Assembly (NCBI GenBank): GCA_024516155.1
Contig: JAJJXM010000006.1
Span: 868,001 to 932,000 of the forward strand
Direction of reading: 5' to 3'
Origin: Pyronema omphalodes
Taxonomy: Eukaryota > Ascomycota > Pezizomycetes > Pezizales > Pyronemataceae
DNA length: 64,000 nucleotides
The position numbers were made by a program, and so were the translations under genes. Of this stretch, positions 19,148 through 30,818 are shown one piece after another; the first letter of the stretch is position 1, and each line of letters starts with the position of its first letter. The notes beneath the pieces were generated by a model. That model worked only from the letters and a program-made list of their open reading frames with translations, was not told where the DNA came from and made no database searches.

Positions 19148-19993
19148 ATGGCCAACTTTAAGCATCATATATCCGAGCAAAGATTACCAGGAAGTTTTAC
19201 AGATCCTCAGTTAGTCTGGGGCGGAACACGAGACGATATGTCCAGCACTTGTGCAGAATATCCGAATTCGAATTACGAACCAACCAGATCTGAAGTCTCT
19301 GTGCCGGCTCTCACTGAAAGCCGTTCGACCTTACCTGATTTAGCTACTCGGACCACAAAATCAAGTTTCGACCAATGCTACACTCTTTCGGGTTCAGCTA
19401 TACCTCGCAGTGTGCCTAAGTTCGCATGTTTCTTCTCCGAATTCAGGGAATGCGAGATTCAGTTCGAGAACGTCGAGACGGAATGGGACCACTGGTGTTT
19501 GCATGCTGTCGAGCACCTAAGAGAGGATCAGCAAAAATCCCGTATAGAATCAATGACTTGTTGCGGGCAGAACCTTGATTCAACCTGGAAGGGACTATTC
19601 GAACACCTCGTCTTACACTATACATTTCGAGCAATGCCGTTCGTGGACCAGACAATCGTCAAGTATCTCCGTAAGCAAGAACTTATACCACACAATATAA
19701 TAAGTCTTCCTCCAGGGATTCATCAAGACCAGAATCCACAGCTCACTGCTCATACTACGATACGGAACAGAAGAAGAGATGGATCCTCCTATCACGCCGA
19801 TAATCGCCAAAACCGAAATGATATCGCACATGCCTTTGTCAACAATCCCACCGGTGGAGAGCTCAACCATATTGGCTTGCATGCGTTTACAGGCTCTCTA
19901 GATTTATCAACAGTAGCTCAGCTAGGTCCATTTGAATTAGACGATGAGGAAGAAAATGCAGGGCCCACCTCTCGGCGCAGGTCGATGGATTGA
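19148..19993 (+). CDS. hypothetical protein with Cys/His zinc-finger-like domain (paralog A)
   Basis: An intronless frame of 281 residues that starts at a clear ATG. Its core, about residues 75-180, begins with PKFACFFSEFREC, goes on through a W-x2-WCLHAVEHL block, then TCCG, and ends FEHLVLHY with an H-x3-H pair. The same layout occurs in the gene at 24657-25527, so the two are diverged paralogs on the same strand 4.7 kb apart. In this copy the Cys pair is CC rather than C-x2-C, so zinc binding may be altered. The flanks are low-complexity and hydrophilic, with an acidic C-terminus (DDEEEN). There is no signal peptide or membrane segment. Function is unknown; a nuclear role is only a guess from the finger-like domain. 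Confidence 0.6.
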   Translation: MANFKHHISEQRLPGSFTDPQLVWGGTRDDMSSTCAEYPNSNYEPTRSEVSVPALTESRSTLPDLATRTTKSSFDQCYTLSGSAIPRSVPKFACFFSEFRECEIQFENVETEWDHWCLHAVEHLREDQQKSRIESMTCCGQNLDSTWKGLFEHLVLHYTFRAMPFVDQTIVKYLRKQELIPHNIISLPPGIHQDQNPQLTAHTTIRNRRRDGSSYHADNRQNRNDIAHAFVNNPTGGELNHIGLHAFTGSLDLSTVAQLGPFELDDEEENAGPTSRRRSMD

Positions 19994-20413
19994 TAAAGGC
20001 CTCTAGGAATGAAGGTATGAATTCAACATTCATTGAATATTATTACCTAATTACCTTGCTAATAAATTGTTAATCGTTTATTATCGGTAGTAAACTAGTT
20101 TTGGGCATGAATTGTCAAAGATCATGACGCAAATACCGTGATTCAAGTTAGCTCGTTGGAACGAAATTGTCTGTATTGCTTGAAGTTTTTATTGGTTCAA
20201 TAGTTTCATGTTTTAATACATTGGTTGATGATACTGTTATGGCTTTGAAAAGACATAACATCATGTCCCTGGTTCTGTACTTTGTCTTTTGGTGCGAAAT
20301 ACAAATATTCTCCTCAATTCTTAGACTGGGCTTACCAAAAACGACCTCGTTATAACTACTCCATGCCCATGATTGCTCCCTAGACCCTTGTCGCGAAAAT
20401 GATCTATCTTATA
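19994..20413. other. intergenic, no feature recognised
   Basis: AT-rich 3' flank of paralog A, ending at the TA that precedes the first MITE. Confidence 0.5.
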
Positions 20414-20768
20414 CAGTCGAACCTCTTTATAAGAGTACGCTGGACCGGAGGGGTGTACTCTTATAATGACGAAACTCTTGGGCAGAGGTTGGCTTGGCGC
20501 GAGTGATTGCTTGAGACCCAGCGCGCTGGGGGTGGTGTGTACCGCTCCTCTGCCCCAAGGTAGTGCATTAGCGCCACCTTGGTACGAGTATACCCTGCTC
20601 ACATACCTCTATCATAAGAGTATGCTAACAATTTCTCGCATTTCCTTAAGAGTATTTTAGTATCGAGGTTACTCTTATTTCCCATACAAAAATCGACGGG
20701 ACCACGGCTATGCACTCTTATGAAGAGGTTATTCTTATAATTGGTACGCTTATAAAAAGGTTCGACTG
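20414..20768 (+). mobile_element. MITE, Tc1/mariner (pogo-like) type, copy 1
   Basis: 355 bp bounded by terminal inverted repeats CAGTCGAACCT(C/T)TTTATAAG and by TA on both sides, the target duplication of the Tc1/mariner group. CAGT-starting, TATAA-containing ends are typical of pogo/Fot1 relatives. Several ACTCTTAT-like words lie inside. No transposase is encoded, so it depends on an enzyme made elsewhere. The copy at 23516 is identical but reversed. Confidence 0.85.
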
Positions 20769-23515
20769 TAGCAGTAATATCGGCCTGAGCGTCTGCATTG
20801 GGTCGGTAAAAAGGTTCAAATTGCATAGCGCGCGCAACTGAAGCGTTTCTATGAACATGATCGACGTCCTTATCCGCCAATAAGATACGTAAATGTAGTG
20901 GCGCGATGGACTTTAAACAATGCATGTCTTGGTACTGACTGATCATTTAAATAGTAATATTAATTAGTTCCCGGAAATCGAGTACCCGATATTTATGTTA
21001 GATGGTTGCAACTTTATAAATTCTGTGGCCAAGAAATCCACCTTTTACGCGACATTGAACTGTAGCTTTTGAAATTGAGCTCTTGCACCCATTGAAGAAA
21101 GGATGCCGCTCCGTAGGATGCTTTGTGATAAAAGTTGAAGAATACAGTGTCCAATATTAGTCGAGGTATGATTTTGGCAAGACTTAGCAAATGTCCAATT
21201 TGCTGTCCTCCATGACTAAACATCGTGCGATGACTAATGATCATAAATTCCTGTTGAAGGTATTGGGTGCAGACATGTTATGTCACTCGTAATGAACTAT
21301 GCCTAAATAGGCATCATTGAATCATACAACCGCTCAGAGCCGCTATCCAATTCACCCGCCTGCACCCGCCTGCACCCCCAAACAGGCGACCTTCTAGCAT
21401 TTATAGCTCGATGACCACCCATCCAGATTGAATTTGGTGACTGTGGGAGTACTCCACAATTTTTGTATTTTTTTTTTCGGTCTTTGGATTAAGTCTGTTT
21501 TGTTGAAAGGTGCTGAAAAGATTGGCATTAGGGGGGTTATTCTGCTCGGCGACCTGCCACACCACCTTGACTAAGTGTCCGGCACCGAAGCTCTGATAAC
21601 CCACGGGTTTAAAACTGCATGCGGTTGCCGAAGATAGATGGTTGGTACATGCAGAAAGACTATGTATATGCATTCCGATGTTTCAATCCGTCAATCGTTT
21701 CCGCTTCGCTTCTAATTCCAATCCTTGAATGTGTAGAAACACTGACTGAGTAGCAAACGCAGCTTATCGTATGTAACAGTCGGCTGTTCTTGACGCTCAA
21801 TGCGCAACACGCGTACACTGCAAGACAACGCGCAGAAACTGTCAACCTATCATACACGTCAATTGACAAAACTATTGAGGCCATCCCGGTTGTGCTTTTT
21901 CAGCCCCGGGAATAAGCTGCTTTTTTCAATGAATCACAAGATGATATATCTCCCCGCACTATGAAGGGTTATTTTTTTATCGCATGGTGTCCGGGGTAGA
22001 CGACCATCACACATCGACACAGCGTTTTCCACCCCCGAGAAGCATCTCGAGAATTAACCCCACCAGCTCCATCATTGGATTTAGAAAAAGCAAAAATTAT
22101 AATGCATTTCATTTAATCAGCCACGATGCACCATAAGGCCATTGTGTATCAACAGCTCTCTGCATGACCAGAGATGTAACGCAAAAGCCGCAACGACAAA
22201 TGGAAAAAGATTGGCACCTCCAATGTCGTGTTTAGAGATCTCTTTCTTTCTGCCTGCATCTAGAGAAATTGAACGATGACTTCATTTGTAATCGTATGAC
22301 ATGTCTCAAGTTTTGAACAGTAAACTAAAGCCAATATTTACCATGCAGGAAGCATGTGCTGGCGCAGTTGTTCAAAGGATCCAACTCGTGATCGGTAGTT
22401 ACTACCGGAAGGTAGATCACCGATGTGTTGTTTGTGTTCTGCTAATACTGACAATTCGTCTGGTCGTTTGTTCAGTCGCTGATACAGCTCAAAAATGGCG
22501 GTTAAACTTAGTAAGGGTGTAAATTCGAGAATAGGTAATACTCGCAATCCCTCCGGAATCCAAATTATCGGATTGGATTTCCGTGATGCAGCACCCCCTA
22601 GTCAACCCCATACATTCTGTCGCATTGACCAGTTGTCGAGCGCGCACATCTGTGCCTCTGCCACCACAGGTCATCGTGCCGTAGCGAACTGGAGGAGACG
22701 TAAGGGTGCACAACTTTTATGCAAGCCATCGACGGCATCAAGCTGATGGATAGCTGCTACTCAAATGGCAAACGGCTGCGAGTAAAAGCTAATGATGTAA
22801 CGCTATTGCTTCATCGGAGTCTAAAAGATTGTAAATCGAAACTGGTCAAAGGCCCATGTGCGATCGGATGTAGAAGCAATTTGTCTTCTGATGTGGTCGT
22901 TTACCAATAGCCGGAGACTTGAAGCCTTTGGTAGATGATTTTGTAGAATGTTGTCGAGTATGGACGTCGTCTCTGCAGCCAATCGGTTTGAGATGCATTC
23001 CTTCTGTTCGTGCTTGCGAGATACCCGCAGTATGATAATTCCATAATTCTTTCTAGAATAACTTGTTGCTCATTCGACTGATTGGGTTATTTTCATCACA
23101 ATAAATACCCCTTACCAATGTTAGCAAAATTAATTTTTTCGCTGCACGTAAGCTATACCCACCTGATGCAGAACAGTTTCACCTCCACATCACCGCCGAT
23201 TAAACAGTTGTCAATGCATGGCTAGGCATCATCGGTCAGCAACCCCCTACATTCCAAAGCCGATCATTGAATGTTCTGAGAAATAGTACACGCATTGATA
23301 TGATAGCGAGAATTTGTGAGAAATTTGGAAACATAATATTGCGTAAAAATTTTGCGGTAGCCCATTGATTACCTGTAATTGCGAAGGAAATTTATTGAAG
23401 CAGAAACCGATTGTTTTTGGCATGAAATTTACCGGGGCGGTCCATGGACGAATATCGGCTTGTGAAAATAACCCCAAGCCAAAATTAGTATCTCTCAGCA
23501 TTTTCAATCCTGATA
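20769..23515. other. spacer between the two inverted MITE copies
   Basis: 2.7 kb of AT-rich sequence without a supportable gene on either strand. It would form the loop if the two flanking MITEs paired. Confidence 0.5.
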
Positions 23516-23870
23516 CAGTCGAACCTTTTTATAAGCGTACCAATTATAAGAATAACCTCTTCATAAGAGTGCATAGCCGTGGTCCCGTCGATTTTTGTAT
23601 GGGAAATAAGAGTAACCTCGATACTAAAATACTCTTAAGGAAATGCGAGAAATTGTTAGCATACTCTTATGATAGAGGTATGTGAGCAGGGTATACTCGT
23701 ACCAAGGTGGCGCTAATGCACTACCTTGGGGCAGAGGAGCGGTACACACCACCCCCAGCGCGCTGGGTCTCAAGCAATCACTCGCGCCAAGCCAACCTCT
23801 GCCCAAGAGTTTCGTCATTATAAGAGTACACCCCTCCGGTCCAGCGTACTCTTATAAAGAGGTTCGACTG
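23516..23870 (-). mobile_element. MITE, Tc1/mariner (pogo-like) type, copy 2
   Basis: 355 bp, the exact reverse complement of 20414-20768 as far as I can read, and again bounded by TA. Identity between copies suggests both arrived recently or that one arose from the other. Confidence 0.85.
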
Positions 23871-24656
23871 TATATCCATACTCGCAGATAAAGAAAGGAG
23901 TAAAACAATTCCAGTGTTCTAGCGTCCGTGCATCTCATTGTGTACTCCTGCTTCAATTTTCTACTGGCGTTTTTCTACCCATCGCAAATAAACATGAAAA
24001 AAAATCCCCGTTTGGAATAATTCGGTGACCTTTCTACTCGGTTTTAGGTTCCTCTTCCATCATTACGTTCATTTCTGCTCGCAGAAGACACCGGTCAATC
24101 GATGGTTGGCTCTGTCAGGAACGTTTGTGGCTGCTGCAGGTATTAGAAAATTCGTTTGGGTTCGCAGAACTGCTAGACAACCATTGGCGTCATCAACGAA
24201 CTAAGCATTATGATATCGATATCCAGGGTGACCTTGAGGTTTCAATGGTGTTCCAACAGGTGTATTATTTGAGCTTGTGAGAAAACGATGTGATCCGTTA
24301 TTATTCCACCACGTATGTGAGCTTTGATTGCGAGCATCTTGGAGCAATTAGTTCCTTCCAGAAAGGTAATCCCATAGGTTGGAATAGAACTTGACGTATC
24401 TCTGCAGTTAACCTTCCTACACCCTCTTGTAGAATTATTGTATTCCTATTGGATGATGAATGAAGGTTGATTTCTGTCCAATATGTCTTCCGCAGACTCC
24501 ACATTATCAATATCTGAGGCTTAAAACCTAAACGTATGATAAATTGCTAGCCTCTCTAACGTTTAATGTGATAATCTTCTGGCTAGTGAGAGTCAGTGGA
24601 ATCCGTTAGCTAGACAATTTACTGAGAGATTATTACACGACAAAGTCGACAAAACA
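23871..24656. other. intergenic, no feature recognised
   Basis: 5' flank of paralog B. AT-rich, with no promoter motif I can defend. Confidence 0.5.
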
Positions 24657-25527
24657 ATGACAATAACACAAACAGTGTCGTCGAAAAAAACGATATCAAC
24701 ACCAGAAACAAAATTTCAAACCTCAGAAGCGCATGAAATGGTCGACGACAATATTCACTTTACAGGAGAACCCAGCAGTGCTTCTCCATGGTTAGAAGAT
24801 CACGAATTAGTGTATAAGACTGTAGGTATGTAAAGAGTACTTGCCTTAGCTAAAACTGAAATCAGACAATTGCTTATAAACATTTGGTTTTTATTCAGAC
24901 TGCTCACGCCAGAGGAGCTCCTCGATGATTGTTGAAAATGCTAGTTCCATACCAAGAACTATCATAACTGGATCCATGCCATCCCTTGTCGAAGATGGAA
25001 CAAGCACCACCACAAGTCAAGAGTATTTCCATGGCTCTAAAGAACATGGACTTGGCTTCAGTCTCATCTTCGATGATATAATGTCTGCTGAGTCAGGACA
25101 GAGTCTACCCCTCGGAATACCACGCTGTTATTTCAGTGATTTCAAGAATTGTGAAGAATTCTTCGACAACGATGACGCCTGGATTAATCATGTGCTTAAG
25201 GAGCACCTTGGGAGTGCCGAGCCTCCGGAATCGCTAAACTGTATGCTGTGCTCAAAGCGCTTATCGGCGGTAAATGGATGGGAGAACTTTTTCCGTCATG
25301 CACTCAGGCACATTATATCAGGGGAAACCTGTTACGATGGCAGCCTCGCTAATTACCTATTCCGACTTGGCCTAATAACCAGAGCCGAATATAACAATTC
25401 AAAGATAAAAATTCGAGGAGCAGAGCCTGGCCCTGTTGCTGAAAATCCACATTCGAATTCTTCTTTGTTTAGTCACATGGGTGGAACCTTAGGCGCTGTT
25501 GACAGTATCCCAAACAACATAGAGTAG
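24657..25527 (+). CDS. hypothetical protein with Cys/His zinc-finger-like domain (paralog B)
   Basis: A two-exon model (24657-24825 and 24899-25527) gives 265 residues. The 73-nt intron has a GTATGT donor and a TTCAG acceptor and joins the frames exactly; using the ATG at 24925 instead would lose exon 1. The core reads IPRCYFSDFKNC, then W-x2-H with KEHL, then CMLC, 15 residues, and HALRH, so it keeps a C-x2-C-x15-H-x3-H zinc-finger-like site. It matches paralog A at 19148 through this core, and both continue with a YL-x3-x-LI block. Exon 1 is Thr/Ser-rich and disordered. No known function; the finger suggests DNA, RNA or protein binding. Confidence 0.6.
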
Positions 25528-28026
25528 GAATTACATCTGCCAGATAGTGTTTTGTCAGCTTTTGTACTAATTATCTCTCTCCAGGGCTGAATTGGCTTAA
25601 CCGCCGGTGCAATAATACCCTCAGAATTCTAACGCGACTTTCTCAGCCTTCGTATTCCCAAGGAAGATCACGGAAGCAATTCACGGTCCCTATTCATTCT
25701 GCTTCTCGATTTCCTTATTATTATTGTCGGTTATTATCCCTTTTGAAGTGTTTGTGGTATTTGAGGCCGATTTGAAGGAAATAACTCGGGTTTCGCACAT
25801 CTCCAAGTTTGTTGGTGATATCGTACACGCATAGCCTCTTTCTCTTGTTTTCCAAAATCCAAACGTTTTTTTTCCGCGGGGGGCTTCCTTCCATCAGTGT
25901 TAGTAATTTGATTATTTTGAAACCATATTTGCTTTTGACTGATATTCCACTTCACTCACCTTTCTTAATCTTTCAAGTAGTATCCAGTTGATACCTTTAC
26001 CACGGGTGATTGTATGGGGGTTGATGTTCATGTGTCCTGAAGAAATCAGCATGCGTATATTGACTTCTCGGGGGATTCACACTACCATTATACCTGCGCT
26101 AAAAATCTGGTTCGCATCTTACACTGCGGAGCCTCAAAAGAATCAGGCGGAAATTTAACCAAACAGGACCAATTCCGAGTAACAATGTAATTCATGATGC
26201 AACTGAGCACCGCGAGTGTAAAATTGCCGCTTTTCATACGCTGTCCATCGCTTCACTAGCACAGCCTTGTCGTCTTATCGCCTTCTGTACTGAACACAAT
26301 TGAGTGCATGAGCACTACTGCGAAAGGTTGCCACTAAATAAGTAGTTGATCCGCCATTCCTTCACCTTTTGTTTGTTTTTATGATTCCATTCTTAGCTGC
26401 TCTGGTCTGATAATTAGATTATTGTACGTATGCGTTATCGTACTTACCTCAGGTAAAACGGGCGTGATCACAATTGTCCAATCTAGCTACTACAACCCGA
26501 CCCGAGAATGTTCTCAATGCAACGGCGAAACTGAACAACAATATTGTGCTGGAAGTATAGATCATCGGGCGTTTATCATTCGTATGGGAGGGGTCGCGGG
26601 CAGTTGGATGGAGATAGGTGGGCGTTTGAAAGTGGGCGAGTGCTCGCCCTGCGGATGTTGAGTACGCCTCCCGCGGAGTCCTGGGAATCACTCGCTTTGG
26701 ACACGCCATCCGATACTACGGAGTGGCGAATGAAGCCATCGCATAGTAATTCATCCGGATGATCAAAATAAATTCCGATTAGATTGGGTGGCTTCCCGGG
26801 GTGTCCGAGGAAAACTGCGAACCTTGAAATGGAAGAGTCTAACGTGAAATGAAGGAAGCTAACGGTTTTCGGCGGATCTCGTTTAGAGCCAGCAGCCCCC
26901 AGATTCAACTCTATACACAGACGCACGTACACGACTGTATACGCATAATTGGTACAAGAGAGGATGTGGTCTGTTCCGGCCTACGGCCGGTCCATTTTGT
27001 TGCCTCTACAAATCGAACCGTTGGTTCACAACTCCAACTGTTGATAAACTGGTTACTCGTGCCTAAAGATGGTGGCTAGCGCCACCATCTTTAGGCACGA
27101 ACATATAATGTGACGGGTTTCGACTATATATATGATGTGATCTTAAGAATCTGAAACTCGCCTATGATTCCCGCAAGAGCAGCCTGGGATAAACAATATT
27201 CCTAGTGATGCAGTTGATGTTATCCTGTGACAGCAATATTCTGACATGTTTCCTCTGCCTGACCCTTCACAGATATGTGCTGGAACACAAAGTTCATTGG
27301 GGCAAGCAGAAGATATTTTCTTGCCGATTGAAGGATTTGTCGAGTAATTTCACCTCTACAATATAGCATGGGTTGTAACTTCAGGACAATAACTCTCGAA
27401 TTCTTGACCAGCCACTTCTGTATTGAGAGGTTTCTACACAATCACCAGTTTTTCGGTTTGATTTCAATTTTTTGGGCCTTGCCAAACTCAATATTATGAC
27501 ATATGGTACAGTTTTGATATATATCGGAGGCTCTAACATTTACCCCAGGATTTCGCTGGGAATCGTCCCAGAGCGTACATGATATCTTGGGCCTGTTGTC
27601 ACCCTTATTCCTTATGCTGGTTTTACTTCTCGTCTGTACATTTGGAGCCCTGTTGCTCTTTTTCCACTGGCCTTTCTGAACTCGCCTGTCTCCTCTCTCC
27701 TCACTTAACTGTTCTTCCACTTATCACCTGGCCTCTGTCTTCAACGCTACCATATTGTCTTTACTCCTTTTCTGCCCTTTTCCCTCTCCGTCTTTTCACT
27801 CGTATTATTTCTTCTTCAGCTTTTACATCACAGTTCATCTTTCTCACTTTGCCAATCCTTCCGCCATTTATATGTACATATGTGTCTGTGTTTCATGTTT
27901 TTTTTATTTTTTTTATTTTTTATTTTTCGCACTGTACAGCATTAAGTTTCATGTTCATTCAGAAAGACTTTATTCACATTCTAAGATTCGATCAGTGCTC
28001 CTCAGCCTGTTCTCATTCTTTCCGAG
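25528..28026. other. intergenic, gene-poor, with small repeats
   Basis: No intact gene. It holds the hairpin at 27057-27100 and a 20-nt word at 26786-26805 that recurs reversed at 29197-29216. It also has a pyrimidine-rich stretch (about 27590-27950) whose long plus-strand frame is a low-complexity artefact. Confidence 0.5.
27057..27100. repeat. perfect hairpin, 20-bp arms and 4-nt loop
   Basis: TCGTGCCTAAAGATGGTGGC is followed by TAGC and then by its exact reverse complement. It lies in gene-free DNA. It could be a tiny foldback repeat, the fused ends of a lost inverted-repeat element, or a structured RNA. Confidence 0.85.
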
Positions 28027-28220
28027 TCATATTTTGATATCCTCGTGATGTTTCTGAAGCTCAGTCTCAGTAATGGAAAATCCTCCTTGGGGGGCTTCGA
28101 AACTTTCTCTGCTTCCTTCCACTGTTTTTCTGCCTTGAGCCTATTCAAATCCGCTTTATATATCTCCTCACACAGTGTGTCAAGATTCTCCTCAATAAAA
28201 CCGCAGTTGCTTAACTTCAT
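28027..28220 (-). pseudogene. short gene relic
   Basis: On the minus strand a CTAACAG acceptor-like sequence precedes an ATG at 28220. The frame codes a helical, charged segment (ENLDTLCEEIYKADLNR, then KQWKEAEKVSKPPKE). A shift of one base near 28085 then gives ITETELQKHHEDIKI and a stop at 28027. Codon-like composition on both sides of the shift suggests a decayed exon. I do not recognise the family. Confidence 0.3.
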
Positions 28221-28549
28221 CTGTTAGCGTCTCGTCGACTGTATCTGCAGCATGCGGCAAAGGTCACAGGTGTCCGTATATTTTATCCGGCCAACCATTA
28301 ACAGCTGAATTGCATCATGAATTGTATCAAAGGTGCGAAGTGGTTCGGGATTGGAAAGGCGAATGGGATCTGTGCCCAGGCAGCCAGGAGAGCAGTCTTA
28401 TATGTTTCCCATCGAATCTGTTCCGGTTGCCACGGTTGCCGGTTTTACCATCCCGCCATGTATTGCCGAAGCTTTTGTATTGCCGCCCGACAGCCAGAGG
28501 AGTTCACGATTAAATTAGTCTGAAATTACATCATCACAGCCTTTCATGA

Positions 28550-28776
28550 TAACGCTATACCGTATCAGGTAAATAACTAAAATATACCTGCTTATATAGT
28601 AAAAAAGGCGACTAAAACCTCTAAATCACTTTCTGCAGACGCTATTCCATTTCAGGTGCGTACTAAAATATCTGCTTATAGTATTCTGAAAAAAGGCGAC
28701 TAAAACCTCTAAATCACTTTCTGCAGACGCTATTCCATTTCAGGTGCGTACTAAAATATCTGCTTATAGTATTCTG
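28550..28776. repeat. 88-bp tandem repeat, about 2.6 units
   Basis: Two almost identical 88-bp units begin at 28601 and 28689 with AAAAAAGGCGACTAAAACC. A diverged partial unit lies before them from about 28550. No coding content. Confidence 0.8.
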
Positions 28777-30752
28777 ATGATAGCGTGTTCTAAAGAAGCT
28801 AAGACTTACAGACTGCATTGCATAGCGCAGAAAAAAAGAAATGAGGGTGTGTTGACTACACACGAAGCGACGCGCCGAAAGCTGAGAACTCTACGTTGCT
28901 ACAGCGACAAGAGCGGGCGGGGTTGGTGATGTTGACGAAGCTGGGTGGAGTTGGTGATGTTAGCTATGCTTCGTGCCCGCACGCAACAAAATGACAACCA
29001 CCACAAAATATGAAAGCAAATTTGTAAGAGTAACTCAACAATGTAAGCATATTACAATAAAGCTCTCTATTTACAAGTGCAAGCGATATTTTTACATTTC
29101 ACACCTTTTCGCTACATTAGGAAATCAGCCGAAAAATGGTCCGCGGGATGGCGCGTTTATTTAGGAATAGTTTTTATAATCTGGAGAGTTTTCGCAGACA
29201 CCCCGGGAAGCCACCCATTATCTCCCGCCGGCCTCCCAAATTGTACAGACAATCAAACGCTCTGTGTTTATATACACGTGATTATGCTTTGAATACTTTG
29301 ATGAAAACATTGCTCACTACTTTGCGCAGGCATCATTTTTTCCCTTTCAGAAATCAACCCTCGAAGGAGCCAAAAGAAATTTCTTCAGACGTCATTTATC
29401 GTTAAACGGACGTATCTACTTCGTTATTTTTCTCGTTTCTGGGTGTAGTACGGCAGTTCGCCAAGAATTGGCAAATGTAGTTCCGGTTAATGCTGACCAT
29501 AGGCCATGTATCTACCTTACATGTACGCCAGAAACCTGTCTGGAGAATTGAGGATAACCTAAGAAAGTCTCTCACATTGGCCAATCTATAAAGTCCGCAT
29601 GAGTAGCTACATAATTATGCAATTGCGCACGCCGAAGGTACGCAGAGCTAAATACAGTGCAGCGCGCCACTATGATGTCTCCAGTTTGCCCTTGAGGCCC
29701 ACCAGGTCCTGAACCTCTCACCTATGTAATTCGAGCAAATTCAAAAGTTACAACCCTTGAACTAATTGGTAGCTGAAGCACAATGAACGTTGAGCACAAA
29801 GCCCTAGTTTCTTCATTTCTGAATACTCTAAACCCTATTTAGCCGCACTAACGATAAAGTCAGACTTGGTCATCTGGGGGATTCTGCCATAGGCTCGAAA
29901 GCTCCGCGGGAGGTCCTCCATTCTAAATTTCATTGCATTTCCATAAGGCTGAAGAAATGAATAGCAATTACAACCATTCCTCTCAGGTAAATTTCAAATA
30001 CGTCGTCAACATACATTGGTAGTTCATCGTTCCTCCAAGGCAACAAGGACGTTCAATACCTCAGGTATATTTTAATCCCGGATCAGATGCATCATGTTGA
30101 TTACATTGCCATGACTGATGATTTGTATGTTAGTTTTGTCAAGAGACATCTGTGGTTTTGGTTTATTCCGTTGGAAGGCGGTTATACCCGGCGGGCGACG
30201 AGGCTCCATTGAAGGGCGAGAACCCACCAACTGTCGAAGGCCCGCTGCTGCATCTTTGAATACGACGAATTCAGCCAATCAATTACATATGTCGAAATTC
30301 CATCACCTTCCACCCTTCAAAGCGTTACAAATAGTAATAATCCTCTGGAGCCCGTGTATCAGATGTACACATTACCCCAGACGACTTTCAACCATGAATG
30401 TCGGAGCTTACCTAATAACGGCTCCAAATTAGGATATCCGATAACCACTTACATCAAATATCTTCAGTCGAGAGCTCCCGCATATCCACGGAGAAGGGGA
30501 AAGCCGAATGGCGATGATCCTCGCTTCTTAGACCTTACATATCCCGCAGCGGATGAAATCCCGACACTGCGCACACGAAGCAGAATCTCCGGACTGCTAC
30601 AGTGCGTTTCAAGTTCACGCACACAAGGCCAGCGGGTCTCTGAATTGACTTAGAGATCAAGCTAGCTCCGGCCGTGTGGATATGCATTCTGTGCAGATGA
30701 AACTCAAAAATGGAGCGAGTGATACATATACTGCATACCAAGTGGCAAAAGA

Positions 30753-30818
30753 AGCTTTCGCCTGAGGCAGTGTGGGGTAATTAGTGGCGGCTGGCGGCCA
30801 AAGACTTCGGCACATACC
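30753..30818 (+). repeat. diverged dispersed repeat, copy 1
   Basis: Shares AGCTTTCG-x-CTGAGG, GTGTGGGGTAA, GGCGGC and CGGCC blocks in the same order and strand with 32100-32171. Too short and diverged to assign. Confidence 0.4.

Noticed and set aside
20321..20602. 93-codon frame, also present at 23682
   Set aside because: Lies across the non-coding MITE; a MITE of 355 bp with no transposase motif does not code for it.
27579..28037. 152-codon hydrophobic plus-strand frame
   Set aside because: Low-complexity pyrimidine-rich DNA gives Phe, Leu and Ser runs; no start context and no family.
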